From positions 7,669,001 to 7,733,000 of the forward strand of contig NZ_CP036433.1 of the NCBI RefSeq assembly GCF_007751035.1: 64,000 nucleotides of DNA, written 5' to 3'. A program made the translations under genes and the position numbers. Below are positions 43,369 to 51,668 of this stretch, piece after piece (the stretch's first letter is position 1; each line of letters opens with the position of its first letter). The stretch comes from Lignipirellula cremea. GTDB taxonomy: Bacteria > Planctomycetota > Planctomycetia > Pirellulales > Pirellulaceae. The notes beneath the pieces were generated by a model. It was not told the origin of the DNA. It was given only the letters and a program-made list of their open reading frames with translations, and did no database searches.

Positions 43369-44031
43369 CTATCGTTCCTCCAGCGTGCGACGCAGGTACT
43401 CCACCTGGGCCCGGACGCCTTCCAGATCCGGGTTGAGATGCAACGCGCGGCGGAAATTGTCGAGCGCGGCGATGGCGTCGTTCATTTCCAGGTAGCAATG
43501 GGCCATGCCGATGGCGGCCGGAAAATGGTACGGATTGACCTCAAGCGTTTGATGGCAGTCGTTGGCCGAATCTTCGAACATGCCCAGGTGAAAGCGGGCG
43601 ACAGCACGTTGATTCCAGGCCTCGGCAATCCAGGGGGCTTCGTCGATCAGCAGATCGGAGCGGACGATCGCTTCTTCATACTGGCGGGAAGCGTTCAACC
43701 GCATGATGATGGAAAGCTCGGAACGCTGGGAATCGTCGCCCGATCGGCGCCAGACTTCGCGAATGCCGTTCTCTGCCAGCAGGCGAACACCGCGGTCGCT
43801 ATCATGCAGGGCGCGGCCCAGCACGGAATTGGATCCGTAGTCGCCCAGGAAACTCAGTGCAAGCACACCAGCGCGGCGGCTGATGCGACTGCCCATTTCC
43901 GACAGTCTTTCCAGGCTGGACGTCGTATAATGGCGGGATACCGACACAATGAACCGAGCGGAGGATTCATCATGCAGGTATTGGCGGTAGAAGCGGTGAA
44001 TCACCGGTTCGCGAATGTCTTCGATTTCCAC
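43369..44031 (-). CDS. TPR-repeat protein with N-terminal helical region
   Basis: 220 aa; GTG start at 44031 (no in-frame ATG nearby). Residues 1-100 are helical, possibly HEAT-like (LGDYGSNSVLGRALHDSDRG, VRLLAENGIREVW). The C-terminal half has tetratricopeptide repeats (AWNQRAVARFHLGMFEDSAN, then NPYHFPAAIGMAHCYLEMND, then NFRRALHLNPDLEGV). No signal peptide. A scaffold role is likely; partner unknown. A palindrome TTCTCG-GAG-CGAGAA in the gap downstream (43320-43334) resembles the cassette hairpin. Confidence 0.8.
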   Translation of the reverse strand: MEIEDIREPVIHRFYRQYLHDESSARFIVSVSRHYTTSSLERLSEMGSRISRRAGVLALSFLGDYGSNSVLGRALHDSDRGVRLLAENGIREVWRRSGDDSQRSELSIIMRLNASRQYEEAIVRSDLLIDEAPWIAEAWNQRAVARFHLGMFEDSANDCHQTLEVNPYHFPAAIGMAHCYLEMNDAIAALDNFRRALHLNPDLEGVRAQVEYLRRTLEER

Positions 44032-44287
44032 GGCGCGTGCTTTCGCCTCAGGGGCTGTTAGTCGGGCTGCGGGCGGGTCCAGATTACGATCGGCAGCGGC
44101 CGGGTCCTGGAGATCCGTGTCGAGCTGTCTCGGACACGGGAAGCAGGATCTCCCGGCTGCAAACCTTAGTCGAGTTTAGTTACGAGGCCGCAGGGCTACA
44201 ATGTCCGACGTTGCGGAAACGCAACGTTTTCTCCGGTATAAATCAGCTAGCAGGAACCAGGATGTGAAAGTGCAACGATCGGCGAAA

Positions 44288-45436
44288 ATGAACCATCCCC
44301 GCGGAGCCCTGCGGCAGCGTTCGCCCCAAAATTTTCGGGCAATTCTAGCGGTCGCTATGCTCGCGCTGCTAGCTCGCTCCGCGTCGGCCCAGTCCGCCTC
44401 GCCCGCCGAAGCGGCTGACTTTCCCGCCCGAATGCAGGCGGTGGTCGGCTTTGTCTGGGCCGAGAACCCGTTGCGTTCCGGCCTCTATCGGTTGTCGGCG
44501 ACGCAGGACGTGGCGATCTGGCTGGATCGACGGGTCGACCCGGATCAGCACGTGGACTTCGCCGTGCGCGATCTGCCGCTGGAAGAGGCCCTGCGGCGTC
44601 TGGCGGGCGAGCTGCAGCTGGGAGTTTGCCAGGTGGGGCCGGTCGTTTATCTGGGCCCGCCGGAAACGGCCGCTAAACTGGCGACCGTTTCGGCCCTGCG
44701 CGAACAGGAAGCGGCGGCGCTGCCGGCCGCCGCCCGCGCCAGCCTTGGTCGCCGCCGCAGCAGCACGTGGAAAGATTTAGCCACGCCGCAGGGACTGCTC
44801 CAGCAGTTGTCCCGCGATTCGAACGTGCGAATCGTCGGCCTGGAAACGCTGCCGCACGATCTGTGGCCAGGTAACCGCCTGCCCGGCTGCACATTTGTGG
44901 AGCGACTGACGCTGATCGCGGCCGGGTTTGATCTGACGTTTGAGTTCTCGCCCGACGGCAAGGCGGTGCGGTTTCAGCGGCTTCCGGAAACGGCCGTCCT
45001 GGAGCGGACGTACGATCTCAACGGACCCAGCGACCCCCGCGTCAAGGACCTGCAGCGGCGGTTTCCGGCAGCCCATCTGCGCGTCAGCGGCAGCAAACTG
45101 CTGGTGGCGGCCGGAGCGCAAGACCAGGACGCCATCGGTCGTCTGCTCCGCGGCGAAGCGGCCGAACGTCCCCCGGTCAAACCGGCAGCAGGCGGCATCA
45201 AGGTTTATTCGGTGAAGTTTGAAAACCAGCCCGCCGGGGTGGTCGCCAGCACGGTCGCCAAACAGCTGGGACTGACGCTGAAGGCCTCGCCCGAGGTGCG
45301 TGAACGGCTGCAGATGCTGGTATCCGTCGATGTGAAAGAGGTCAGCCTTGACGAACTTCTGAAAAAAGCCCTGGCGCCAACCGGCCTGTCCTACCGCCGG
45401 GACGCCGAGGTCCTGGAGATCCTGCCAGGAGAATAA
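44288..45436 (+). CDS. Secreted protein with STN/secretin-like repeat domains
   Basis: 382 aa from ATG 44288, which gives an N-region and signal peptide (FRAILAVAMLALLARSASA); ATG 44201 has a better AGGG site and is an alternative. Two blocks look like STN (secretin/TonB short N-terminal) modules: DVAIWLDRRVDPDQHVDFAV-x-DLPLEEALRRLAGEL near the N-terminus and VASTVAKQLGLTLKASPEVR with VSVDVKEVSLDELLKKALAP near the C-terminus. In planctomycetes such proteins are common and uncharacterised. Followed by a plus-strand row of genes for membrane, lipoprotein and pilin-like products. Confidence 0.8.
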   Translation: MNHPRGALRQRSPQNFRAILAVAMLALLARSASAQSASPAEAADFPARMQAVVGFVWAENPLRSGLYRLSATQDVAIWLDRRVDPDQHVDFAVRDLPLEEALRRLAGELQLGVCQVGPVVYLGPPETAAKLATVSALREQEAAALPAAARASLGRRRSSTWKDLATPQGLLQQLSRDSNVRIVGLETLPHDLWPGNRLPGCTFVERLTLIAAGFDLTFEFSPDGKAVRFQRLPETAVLERTYDLNGPSDPRVKDLQRRFPAAHLRVSGSKLLVAAGAQDQDAIGRLLRGEAAERPPVKPAAGGIKVYSVKFENQPAGVVASTVAKQLGLTLKASPEVRERLQMLVSVDVKEVSLDELLKKALAPTGLSYRRDAEVLEILPGE

Positions 45437-45589
45437 GCTCCCGCCGTCAGCTTCCCACTCCCAACCGCCAACAACGAAGAACAAAGATCAAACATCCGGA
45501 CCTCGCCGTGCGGGGCGACCTGCTCTAAAATAGAAATTCGCCTTGCAGGCCTGCAGGGTGATCGCTATTCTCGCGCTTGAGGCCCCTTC

Positions 45590-46066
45590 GTGGAAGAACT
45601 ATCGGACGAACCATCGGCCATAACGGGACCGGTTCCTCGCCCTTCGCTCGCATTACCCTGGTGGTTGCGGGCGATGTTGCTGGGTCCGGGTCTGGTGTTG
45701 ATCGGCTTGTTAATCACGGCTCGCACGCTGGAGCCTTCGCCTGATGGGTTTGGCACCCACCGAGGACTCGGTTTGCCGAGCTGCTCCATGATTGCATGGT
45801 TCGGCATTCGGTGTCCTTCGTGCGGGATGACGACCAGCTGGGCGTACGCCACGCGAGGGGATGTTTTGGCCTCGCTCAATGCAAACATCGGCGGCTTTTT
45901 GCTGGCGCTGGGAGCGGCCGGACTGGGACCTTATTTAACGATCTCCTCCCTGTCGGGGAAATGGTTTTTGGCTCCGCCGAACGAATTGTACTTCGCCCTG
46001 GCGGGCATCAGCATCATTTTGATCACGCTCATCGATTGGGTGACGCGTCATATGTATATCACGTAG
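45590..46066 (+). CDS. DUF2752 membrane protein
   Basis: 158 aa; GTG start at 45590 with GAGG upstream. The DUF2752 signature is CPSCGMTTSWAYATRGDVLA (about residues 75-94), with membrane helices before it (AMLLGPGLVLIGLLITA) and after it (GGFLLALGAAGLGPYL, LYFALAGISIILITLIDWV). Function unknown in the family; the conserved CPxCGxT motif suggests metal or disulfide chemistry at the membrane. Confidence 0.9.
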   Translation: MEELSDEPSAITGPVPRPSLALPWWLRAMLLGPGLVLIGLLITARTLEPSPDGFGTHRGLGLPSCSMIAWFGIRCPSCGMTTSWAYATRGDVLASLNANIGGFLLALGAAGLGPYLTISSLSGKWFLAPPNELYFALAGISIILITLIDWVTRHMYIT

Positions 46067-46119
46067 CGAGTCGCGGCTCCGCTATGCCGTTTGGTCCGCA
46101 CCTGGAGCAAGGAGGCCCC

Positions 46120-46779
46120 ATGCGATTCCCAAAGCGTTGGTCGATTTTGTGTTGGATGTTGCTGTTCAGCACGATGATTCTCGGCTCGAACACCGGTTGC
46201 GTGGGGCTTGCCGCCCATGCGATGTACTTTATGTACGGAAATACCGTACCGGCGGAATTCGATGGCCTTGAGGGCCGTCGGGTGGCCGTCCTGTGCGTGG
46301 CGGATTCTTCGCCAGCGGGCGCCGGCACTGCTTCGGACTTGCTGGCTCGGCGGGTGGAACTGCTGCTGGGCAAGTACGTGAAAGATATCGATGTGATTCC
46401 CCATTCGGAAGTCGCCAACTGGCGGGACCAGAACGGCGATCCGATCGACTATCGGGAAATCGGCAAAGGCGTGGAAGCCGAATCGCTGGTAGTGATCGAG
46501 CTGACTGCTTACAGCCTGCAGCCCAGCGGCACGCTTTACCAGGGCCGGGCGACCGTGAACCTGACCGTGTACGACATGAACAAAAAAGGGAACATCGTCT
46601 GGGAGGATCTCAACCGAGACTTCGCCTTCCCCATTCATGGCGGCGTGCACACCAGCGAACTTAGCCGTAACGCATTCCAGCAGCGGGTGCTGATGGCCTT
46701 GTCGCAAGACATTGTCAAGCATTTTTACGACTACGATTTTGAAGACGACTTCGGCAGCGACTACAGGTCGCTGCATTAA
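46120..46779 (+). CDS. Probable lipoprotein of unknown function
   Basis: 219 aa; ATG 46120 with GGAGG just 4 nt upstream. N-terminal signal (WSILCWMLLFSTMILGSNTGC) ends in an imperfect lipobox (NTGC). The mature part has VAVLCVADSSPAGAGTASDL, SLVVIELTAYSLQPSGTLYQ and ATVNLTVYDMNKKGNIVWED, typical of a GNA1162/LpoB-like periplasmic fold that binds or assembles envelope complexes; this fold match is tentative. The tail is Asp/Tyr-rich (YDYDFEDDFGSDY). Confidence 0.75.
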   Translation: MRFPKRWSILCWMLLFSTMILGSNTGCVGLAAHAMYFMYGNTVPAEFDGLEGRRVAVLCVADSSPAGAGTASDLLARRVELLLGKYVKDIDVIPHSEVANWRDQNGDPIDYREIGKGVEAESLVVIELTAYSLQPSGTLYQGRATVNLTVYDMNKKGNIVWEDLNRDFAFPIHGGVHTSELSRNAFQQRVLMALSQDIVKHFYDYDFEDDFGSDYRSLH

Positions 46780-46905
46780 TCGCCGCAGGATGGTACATTC
46801 TGCAGGAAGCGCGGGCCGCATCTGGTGACAGGCCTGCGCTCCCGCAGTGGCGCGCGTCGGCCTGACCGGCCTGCCGCGCCGTGTCTCCCAGGGAGAGTAC
46901 CAGCG

Positions 46906-47907
46906 ATGAATAACCGACGCATCGGCAGGGCGTTGCCGCGAGCTTTTACGCTTGTGGAATTGTTAGTCGTGATCGCCATTATCGGCGTGCTGGTGGCTCT
47001 GCTGCTACCGGCGGTCCAGGCCGCACGGGAATCGGCCCGGCGCGCCGACTGCAGTCACCATCTCACGCAGCTCGCGCTGGCGGTGCAAAACTACGAAGTG
47101 GCCTATCGCGTGTTCCCTTCCGGAACGCTCGCCGCTACGGGGCCCGTCTCCAATGCTCCCACCGGCTACCACCATAACTGGATCGTGCAAATTCTGCCCC
47201 AGCTGGAACAGCGGAATGCCTTTGCCCATGTCGATTTTAATGTGGGAGTCTACGCCAAGGCGAATCAGCCGGTTTACCAATTGCACATCCAACTGCTGAA
47301 GTGTGGTTCGGATACTGCACGAGGGAATATCACCAACTATGCGGGCGTGCATCACGACGTCGAAGCGCCGATTGATGTCAACAATCACGGGGTCTTCTTT
47401 CTCAACAGCGCCGTGCGGTATGACGATCTCCGCGATGGCTCCGCCCAGACGCTGATGCTGGGCGAAAAAGTCGGCGAAGCGAACAGCCTGGGCTGGATGT
47501 CGGGCACCCGGGAAACGCTCCGCAATACGGGCACGCCGATCAACCAGACCGGCATCGTGGGAGCCAATGGCCAGCGTTTCTCCCGGGGGGATGCAATCGT
47601 CGTGCCCCAGGCCGGCGACGAACAGCTGGAGCCGAATCCGCAGTTTTACTTCCCGCCGGAAAAAGATCCCGAAGACGAATTCGAAGATGAAGCGGAAGAA
47701 AATCCTTCCGATAAGGACCCACCCAAAGCGAAGAAGATTGCGGTCGGACCGCTGACTGTCGGCGGTTTCTCCAGTCGCCATTCGGGCGGCGCCAACTTCG
47801 CCCTGGGCGACGCCAGCGTGCGGTTTCTAAGCCAATCCATCAACAGCCAGGTCTACCAGCAGCTGGGCCATCGGGCCGACGGAAAGCTCCTCGACCAGGA
47901 CTACTAA
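46906..47907 (+). CDS. DUF1559 pilin-like secreted protein
   Basis: 333 aa; ATG 46906 with GGGAGAG upstream. Type IV pilin-like N-terminus AFTLVELLVVIAIIGVLVALLLPAV with prepilin cleavage before Phe and Glu at position +5. DUF1559 (PF07596) features: AARESARRADCSHHLTQLAL, NWIVQILPQLEQ, and the C-terminal SSRHSGGANFALGDASVRFL. An acidic insert (DPEDEFEDEAEENPSDKDP) lies before the C-terminal motif. The family is strongly expanded in planctomycetes; probably pseudopilin-like and exported, exact function unknown. Confidence 0.95.
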   Translation: MNNRRIGRALPRAFTLVELLVVIAIIGVLVALLLPAVQAARESARRADCSHHLTQLALAVQNYEVAYRVFPSGTLAATGPVSNAPTGYHHNWIVQILPQLEQRNAFAHVDFNVGVYAKANQPVYQLHIQLLKCGSDTARGNITNYAGVHHDVEAPIDVNNHGVFFLNSAVRYDDLRDGSAQTLMLGEKVGEANSLGWMSGTRETLRNTGTPINQTGIVGANGQRFSRGDAIVVPQAGDEQLEPNPQFYFPPEKDPEDEFEDEAEENPSDKDPPKAKKIAVGPLTVGGFSSRHSGGANFALGDASVRFLSQSINSQVYQQLGHRADGKLLDQDY

Positions 47908-47988
47908 CCGCAGTGCGTCGCCAACAGCCGCTGCGGCCGCAGGTTTCTTGCCGCCTTTTTCTTCCCTCTTTTTCTGGATCATCCGCCG

Positions 47989-49176
47989 TTGCCTGCTCGC
48001 GAAAAATCGTTCTGCGAATTCTTTGCAGGGATCGGACTGGTGCATGAAGCGTTGCGGAGCGGTGACTGGGATTGCGTCTACGCCAACGATATCGACCCCA
48101 AAAAAGCGGCCATGCATGCGGCCCACTTTGGCCCCACGCCGTACCACGTGGGCGACGTCTGGCAGGCCGATGCCGTGCTGGAGAAAATTCCCGGCCGGCC
48201 TTTCCTGGCAACCGCTTCCTTCCCTTGCACGGATATGTCGCTGGCGGGCCGGATGCAAGGTTTCCAGGGCGGCGAGTCCTCGGCTTTTTTCGGCTTCTGC
48301 AATGTGCTCGAAGCGCTGGGCGAACGCCAGCCAGAGATGGTGCTGCTGGAGAACGTGACCGGGTTTTTGACTTCCCGCGGCGGCGACGACTTCCGTACGG
48401 CCGCCTCCACCCTGGCCGGGCTGGGATACTTTCTCGACGCATGGGTGTTGACGGCCCAGGCGTTTACGCCCCAGAGTCGTCCGCGATCGTTCGTGTTGGG
48501 GGTGAAGGAAAGTGCTTTATCGCCTGCCTGGTTCCGGCGGAATACGGAGTCGCCCTTTGATCCCTGGCGGGAAGCCGTGCTGGCGACGCCGGGTTTGCGT
48601 TCGTCGCGCCTGCTCGCCCTGATGGAGAGCACCCCCTTGGCGACCGGCTGGGTGACCAGGCGCCTGACCGATCCGCCGCAGGTTGACTATGACCTGCTCG
48701 CCTGGCTGGATACCGACAACGATCAGCCCTGGTGGGACCAGTCCCAGGTGGACCGCCATTACGCCATGATGAGCGACGCCCACCGCGGCCGGGTCGAGGC
48801 CTGGCTGGAGCAGGGAGGCCGCCATGTGGCGACCGTTTTTCGGAGGATGCGCAAAGGCGAACAACGGGCCGAGGTGCGTTTCGACGGGGCGGCCGGCTGC
48901 CTGCGCACCCCGCGGGGCGGCAGCGCGCGGCAGATCGTGCTGGCGGCGATCGACGGCCGGCTTCGCATGCGCTGGATGACGCCGCGCGAGTGCGCCCGAC
49001 TGCAGGGGGCTCCCAACTTTGTGATCGACGTTCCCGACAGCCAAGCGCTGTTCGGGTTTGGCGACGCGGTTTGCGTGCCCGTCATCGAGTGGATCGACCA
49101 GCACCTTCTCACTCCGACCTTTCAGGAATGGCAGGCAGCGCACGAAAAAAGCCGGCCTGCGCGGGTGTCGCGTTAG
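47989..49176 (+). CDS. C5-cytosine DNA methyltransferase, apparently orphan
   Basis: 395 aa from TTG 47989 (no closer ATG). Motif I FCEFFAGIGLVHEAL, motif IV with catalytic Cys ASFPCTDMSLAGRM, motif VI LLENVTGFLTSRGGDDF, motif VIII QSRPRSFVLGV, motif IX RWMTPRECARLQGAP, motif X GFGDAVCVPVIEWI. Methylates cytosine at C5; target sequence not deducible. No restriction endonuclease gene adjoins it. The last eleven codons (HEKSRPARVSR) are read from DNA homologous to the terminator of cassette cluster 2. Confidence 0.92.
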   Translation: MPAREKSFCEFFAGIGLVHEALRSGDWDCVYANDIDPKKAAMHAAHFGPTPYHVGDVWQADAVLEKIPGRPFLATASFPCTDMSLAGRMQGFQGGESSAFFGFCNVLEALGERQPEMVLLENVTGFLTSRGGDDFRTAASTLAGLGYFLDAWVLTAQAFTPQSRPRSFVLGVKESALSPAWFRRNTESPFDPWREAVLATPGLRSSRLLALMESTPLATGWVTRRLTDPPQVDYDLLAWLDTDNDQPWWDQSQVDRHYAMMSDAHRGRVEAWLEQGGRHVATVFRRMRKGEQRAEVRFDGAAGCLRTPRGGSARQIVLAAIDGRLRMRWMTPRECARLQGAPNFVIDVPDSQALFGFGDAVCVPVIEWIDQHLLTPTFQEWQAAHEKSRPARVSR

Positions 49177-49183
49177 CCGGCCT
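49145..49183 (-). terminator. Diverged terminator of B-type copy 4, overlapping methyltransferase 3' end
   Basis: On the minus strand GCCGGC ... GCCGGC with inner CGCG/CGCG stem, ending in TTTTTT. It is a degenerate form of the cassette terminator and encodes the last residues and stop of the convergent methyltransferase on the other strand. Confidence 0.7.
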
Positions 49184-49229
49184 GGATGGGGGTTTGTCGT
49201 CTTTCACTGCTGGAAAGTCGACCGATGTC

Positions 49230-49571
49230 TTACGGGTAGTAGCGGCGGAAGTTGTTGAAGCCGCTGTTCTGCTGGTTGTTGTAGCGGTTGTAGCCGTTGC
49301 CGTTTAAGCTCGATCCCCACTGGTTGGACTGGCTGCGGCCGCTGTTCTGGACGTAGCTGCCGCCGGGGCCGCCGCCCCAGCGGGACTGTTGCGAGGAGAA
49401 GTTGCTGGTGTTGTTGTTATAGGAACCGTTCGGACCCGAACCCCAGTTGCTGGACCAGCTGCTGCTCCAGCTGGAGCTGGAACCGCTGAAGCCCTGGGCG
49501 TTCGCTTCGCTGACCAGACCGAGAAGACCAAGGACGGCGACCGACAGGAGGATTTTTTTGCAAGCGTTCAT
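49230..49571 (-). CDS. Secreted low-complexity protein, B-type (copy 4)
   Basis: 113 aa B-type protein with AQGFSG, SYVQN and GSSLNG. Last gene of cluster 2, convergent with the methyltransferase gene 53 bp away. The long interval to its terminator found in other copies is shortened, and the CTTTCGC hairpin is missing. Confidence 0.85.
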   Translation of the reverse strand: MNACKKILLSVAVLGLLGLVSEANAQGFSGSSSSWSSSWSSNWGSGPNGSYNNNTSNFSSQQSRWGGGPGGSYVQNSGRSQSNQWGSSLNGNGYNRYNNQQNSGFNNFRRYYP

Positions 49572-49775
49572 GGGATTCACTTTCACAAATTGAGGGGAGA
49601 GGAAGGATCGGCTTTCAACGCCTTTTCAAGTTGTTGGCGGCGTGTGACTTGTCACTGCCGTTACTACTTCATCCCTCAAACCCCGTCCCAGCGGACAGCC
49701 GGCTGCAGAAGTTCCCGATTTTCTTGGAGATGGGCTCAAGTCGTCTGGCTGGGGCTCCCTTGCCGCTGACGCACG

Positions 49776-49848
49776 AAAAAAGCCGGCCTGCGTGGTTCAC
49801 GCCTGGGCCGGCTTTGTTTCTTGAATGTCGCCTTTCGCTCCGCGAAAG
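49776..49848 (-). terminator. Hairpin plus intrinsic terminator of copy 5
   Basis: Hairpin CTTTCGC/GCGAAAG at 49832-49848 and terminator at 49776-49815 (reads GGCCGGCTTTTTT on the minus strand). Confidence 0.85.
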
Positions 49849-49863
49849 TAGCGTTCTTTCGTC

Positions 49864-50205
49864 TTACGGGTAGTAGCGGCGGAAGTTGTTGAAGCCGCTG
49901 TTCTGCTGGTTGTTGTAGCGGTTGTAGCCGTTGCCGTTTAAGCTCGATCCCCACTGGTTCGACTGGCTGCGGCCGCTGCTCTGCGAGTAGCTGCCGCCCG
50001 GTCCGCTGCCCCAGCGGGACTGCTGCGAAGAGGAGTTGCTGGTGTTGTTGTTGTAAGAACCGCCGGGACCATAACCCCAGCTGCTGGACGAGCTGCTGCT
50101 CCAACTCGAGCTGGAACCGCTGCTGAACTGGGCTTTCGCTTCGCTGGCCATGCCGAGGAGACCGAGGATTGCGACCGACAGGAGGATCTTTTTGCAAGCG
50201 TTCAT
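49864..50205 (-). CDS. Secreted low-complexity protein, A-type (copy 5)
   Basis: 113 aa, amino-acid identical to copy 2 (MASEAKA, GGSYSQ, GSSLNG). Middle gene of cluster 2, as copy 2 is in cluster 1. Its upstream block carries the CGCGGTTGTCC variant shared with copies 9 and 10, so protein and leader have different relationships. Confidence 0.85.
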   Translation of the reverse strand: MNACKKILLSVAILGLLGMASEAKAQFSSGSSSSWSSSSSSSWGYGPGGSYNNNTSNSSSQQSRWGSGPGGSYSQSSGRSQSNQWGSSLNGNGYNRYNNQQNSGFNNFRRYYP

Positions 50206-50405
50206 GGGATTCACTTTCGTACGTTTGAGAGTAGATGTTTCGCGGCGATGATCGCCGTTTCAAGTCGTTTGCGGCGTGTGATTTGTCACTGCCGTTACTA
50301 CTTCATCCCTCAAACGCCGTCCTGCCGGACAACCGCGGGCGAAAGTTCCTGATTTTCTAGGAGATGGGCTCAAGTCGTCTCGCGTCGTTCCTCCGCGACG
50401 CAACG

Positions 50406-50478
50406 AAAAAAGCCGGCCTGCGTGGTGAACGCCTGGGCCGGCTTTGTTTCGGGAATGTCGCCTTTCGCTCCGCGAAAG
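50406..50478 (-). terminator. Hairpin plus intrinsic terminator of copy 6
   Basis: Hairpin at 50462-50478 and terminator at 50406-50445 with T-tract on the minus strand. The inner loop has GTGAAC in place of GTTCAC. Confidence 0.85.
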
Positions 50479-50492
50479 TAGCGTTCTTTATC

Positions 50493-50834
50493 TTACGGGT
50501 AGTAGCGGCGGAAGTTATTGAAGCCGCTGTTCTGCTGGTTGTTGTAGCGGTTGTAGCCGTTGCCGTTTAAGCTCGATCCCCACTGGTTCGACTGGCTGCG
50601 GCCGCTGCTCTGCGAGTAGCTTCCGCCCGGTCCGCTGCCCCAGCGGGACTGCTGCGAAGAGGAGTTGCTGGTGTTGTTGTTATAAGAGCCGCCGGGACCA
50701 TAACCCCAGCTGCTGGACGAGCTGCTGCTCCAGCTCGAGCTGGAGCCGCTACTGAACTGGGCTTTCGCTTCGCTGACCATGCCGAGGAGACCGAGGATTG
50801 CGACCGACAGAAGGATCTTTTTGCAAGCGTTCAT
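50493..50834 (-). CDS. Secreted low-complexity protein, A-type (copy 6)
   Basis: 113 aa, V-type signal (MVSEAKA) with GGSYSQ and GSSLNG. First gene of cluster 2; its leader matches that of copy 1 (GGTGGGATCACGTTTGAGG). Confidence 0.85.
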   Translation of the reverse strand: MNACKKILLSVAILGLLGMVSEAKAQFSSGSSSSWSSSSSSSWGYGPGGSYNNNTSNSSSQQSRWGSGPGGSYSQSSGRSQSNQWGSSLNGNGYNRYNNQQNSGFNNFRRYYP

Positions 50835-50996
50835 GGGATTCACTTTCGTACGTTTGAGAGTAGATGTTGCGGCGATGATCGCCGTTTCAAGTCGTTTGCG
50901 GCGGGTGATTTGTCACTGCCGTTACTACTTCATCCCTCAAACGTGATCCCACCGGACAGCCGGCGGAGAAAGTTCTCTTTTATTTTTGAGACGGGC

Positions 50997-51620
50997 TCAA
51001 GTCGTCCCACTGCGTTTTCCCTGATCTTCGTTGGCCGTCCTCTGGCTGGCCTCGACGGCTTTTTCGAAGCGGCGATCGGGCAGGAACCAGATCCCGGCGA
51101 CCAGCAGGTACAGGACCAGCGCGATCCACGGCTGCACAAACGCCAGACCGATGCCGAGCCCATACAGACCAATCGAGAACAACCCTTTCAAGTCGCTGCC
51201 GAGCGCCGCCTGCAAGCGAACGTTTCGATGGGGCCTCGCCACCAGAGCGGCCTGCAGCATCTTCCAGGCAATGGCGGAAAACAGCAGCACTACGCCGTAG
51301 AGCGCCGTGGGCAACGGGGCGAACTGGTTCTGCCCCATCCAGCCCGTCACAAAGGGAATCAGCGACAGCCAGAACAGCAGATGCAGGTTGGCCCATAGCG
51401 CCAGCCCGCCCAGGCGTTCCGTCAACTGGAACAGGTGATGGTGGTTGTTCCAGTAGATGCCGACATACACAAAGCTAAGGGCGTACGTGGCGAAGACCGG
51501 CAGCATCGGAGCAAGGGCGTTCCCGTCGGTCCCCTGGGGGACCTTCATCTCCAGCACCATGATCGTAATGATAATCGCCAGCACGCCGTCGCTGAACGCT
51601 TCCAGACGGGAACTCTTCAT
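50997..51620 (-). CDS. TMEM175-family potassium channel-like protein
   Basis: 207 aa. The N-terminal signature RLEAFSDGVLAIIITIMVLE matches the bacterial TMEM175 (DUF1211) motif RxxxFSDGVxAI, followed by further helices (VFATYALSFVYVGIYW, HHHLFQL, LLFWLSLIPFVTGW, ALYGVVLLFSAIAW, LYGLGIGLAFVQPWIALVLY) giving about six membrane segments. Bacterial members form tetrameric potassium-leak channels. The stop codon lies inside the conserved upstream block of cassette cluster 2. Last of four minus-strand genes. Confidence 0.9.
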   Translation of the reverse strand: MKSSRLEAFSDGVLAIIITIMVLEMKVPQGTDGNALAPMLPVFATYALSFVYVGIYWNNHHHLFQLTERLGGLALWANLHLLFWLSLIPFVTGWMGQNQFAPLPTALYGVVLLFSAIAWKMLQAALVARPHRNVRLQAALGSDLKGLFSIGLYGLGIGLAFVQPWIALVLYLLVAGIWFLPDRRFEKAVEASQRTANEDQGKRSGTT

Positions 51621-51668
51621 GCGGCGCCTGGGGCAAACGAAGAAGGAGGAAGCGGCGTCTGGGCTGCG

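Larger units (their letters stand above)
49145..51006 (-). repeat. Cassette cluster 2: three tandem cassettes (A, A, B) on minus strand
   Basis: Direct copies with start codons at 50834 (A, V-type), 50205 (A, A-type) and 49571 (B), spaced 629 and 634 bp. The CTTTCGC/GCGAAAG hairpin is at 50462-50478 and 49832-49848; the B copy here lacks it. No MITE. Left end is the terminator hairpin overlapping the methyltransferase 3' end, right end is the conserved block GGGCTCAAGTCGTC (50993-51006) containing the stop codon of the TMEM175 gene. Inverted relative to cluster 1. Confidence 0.95.
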
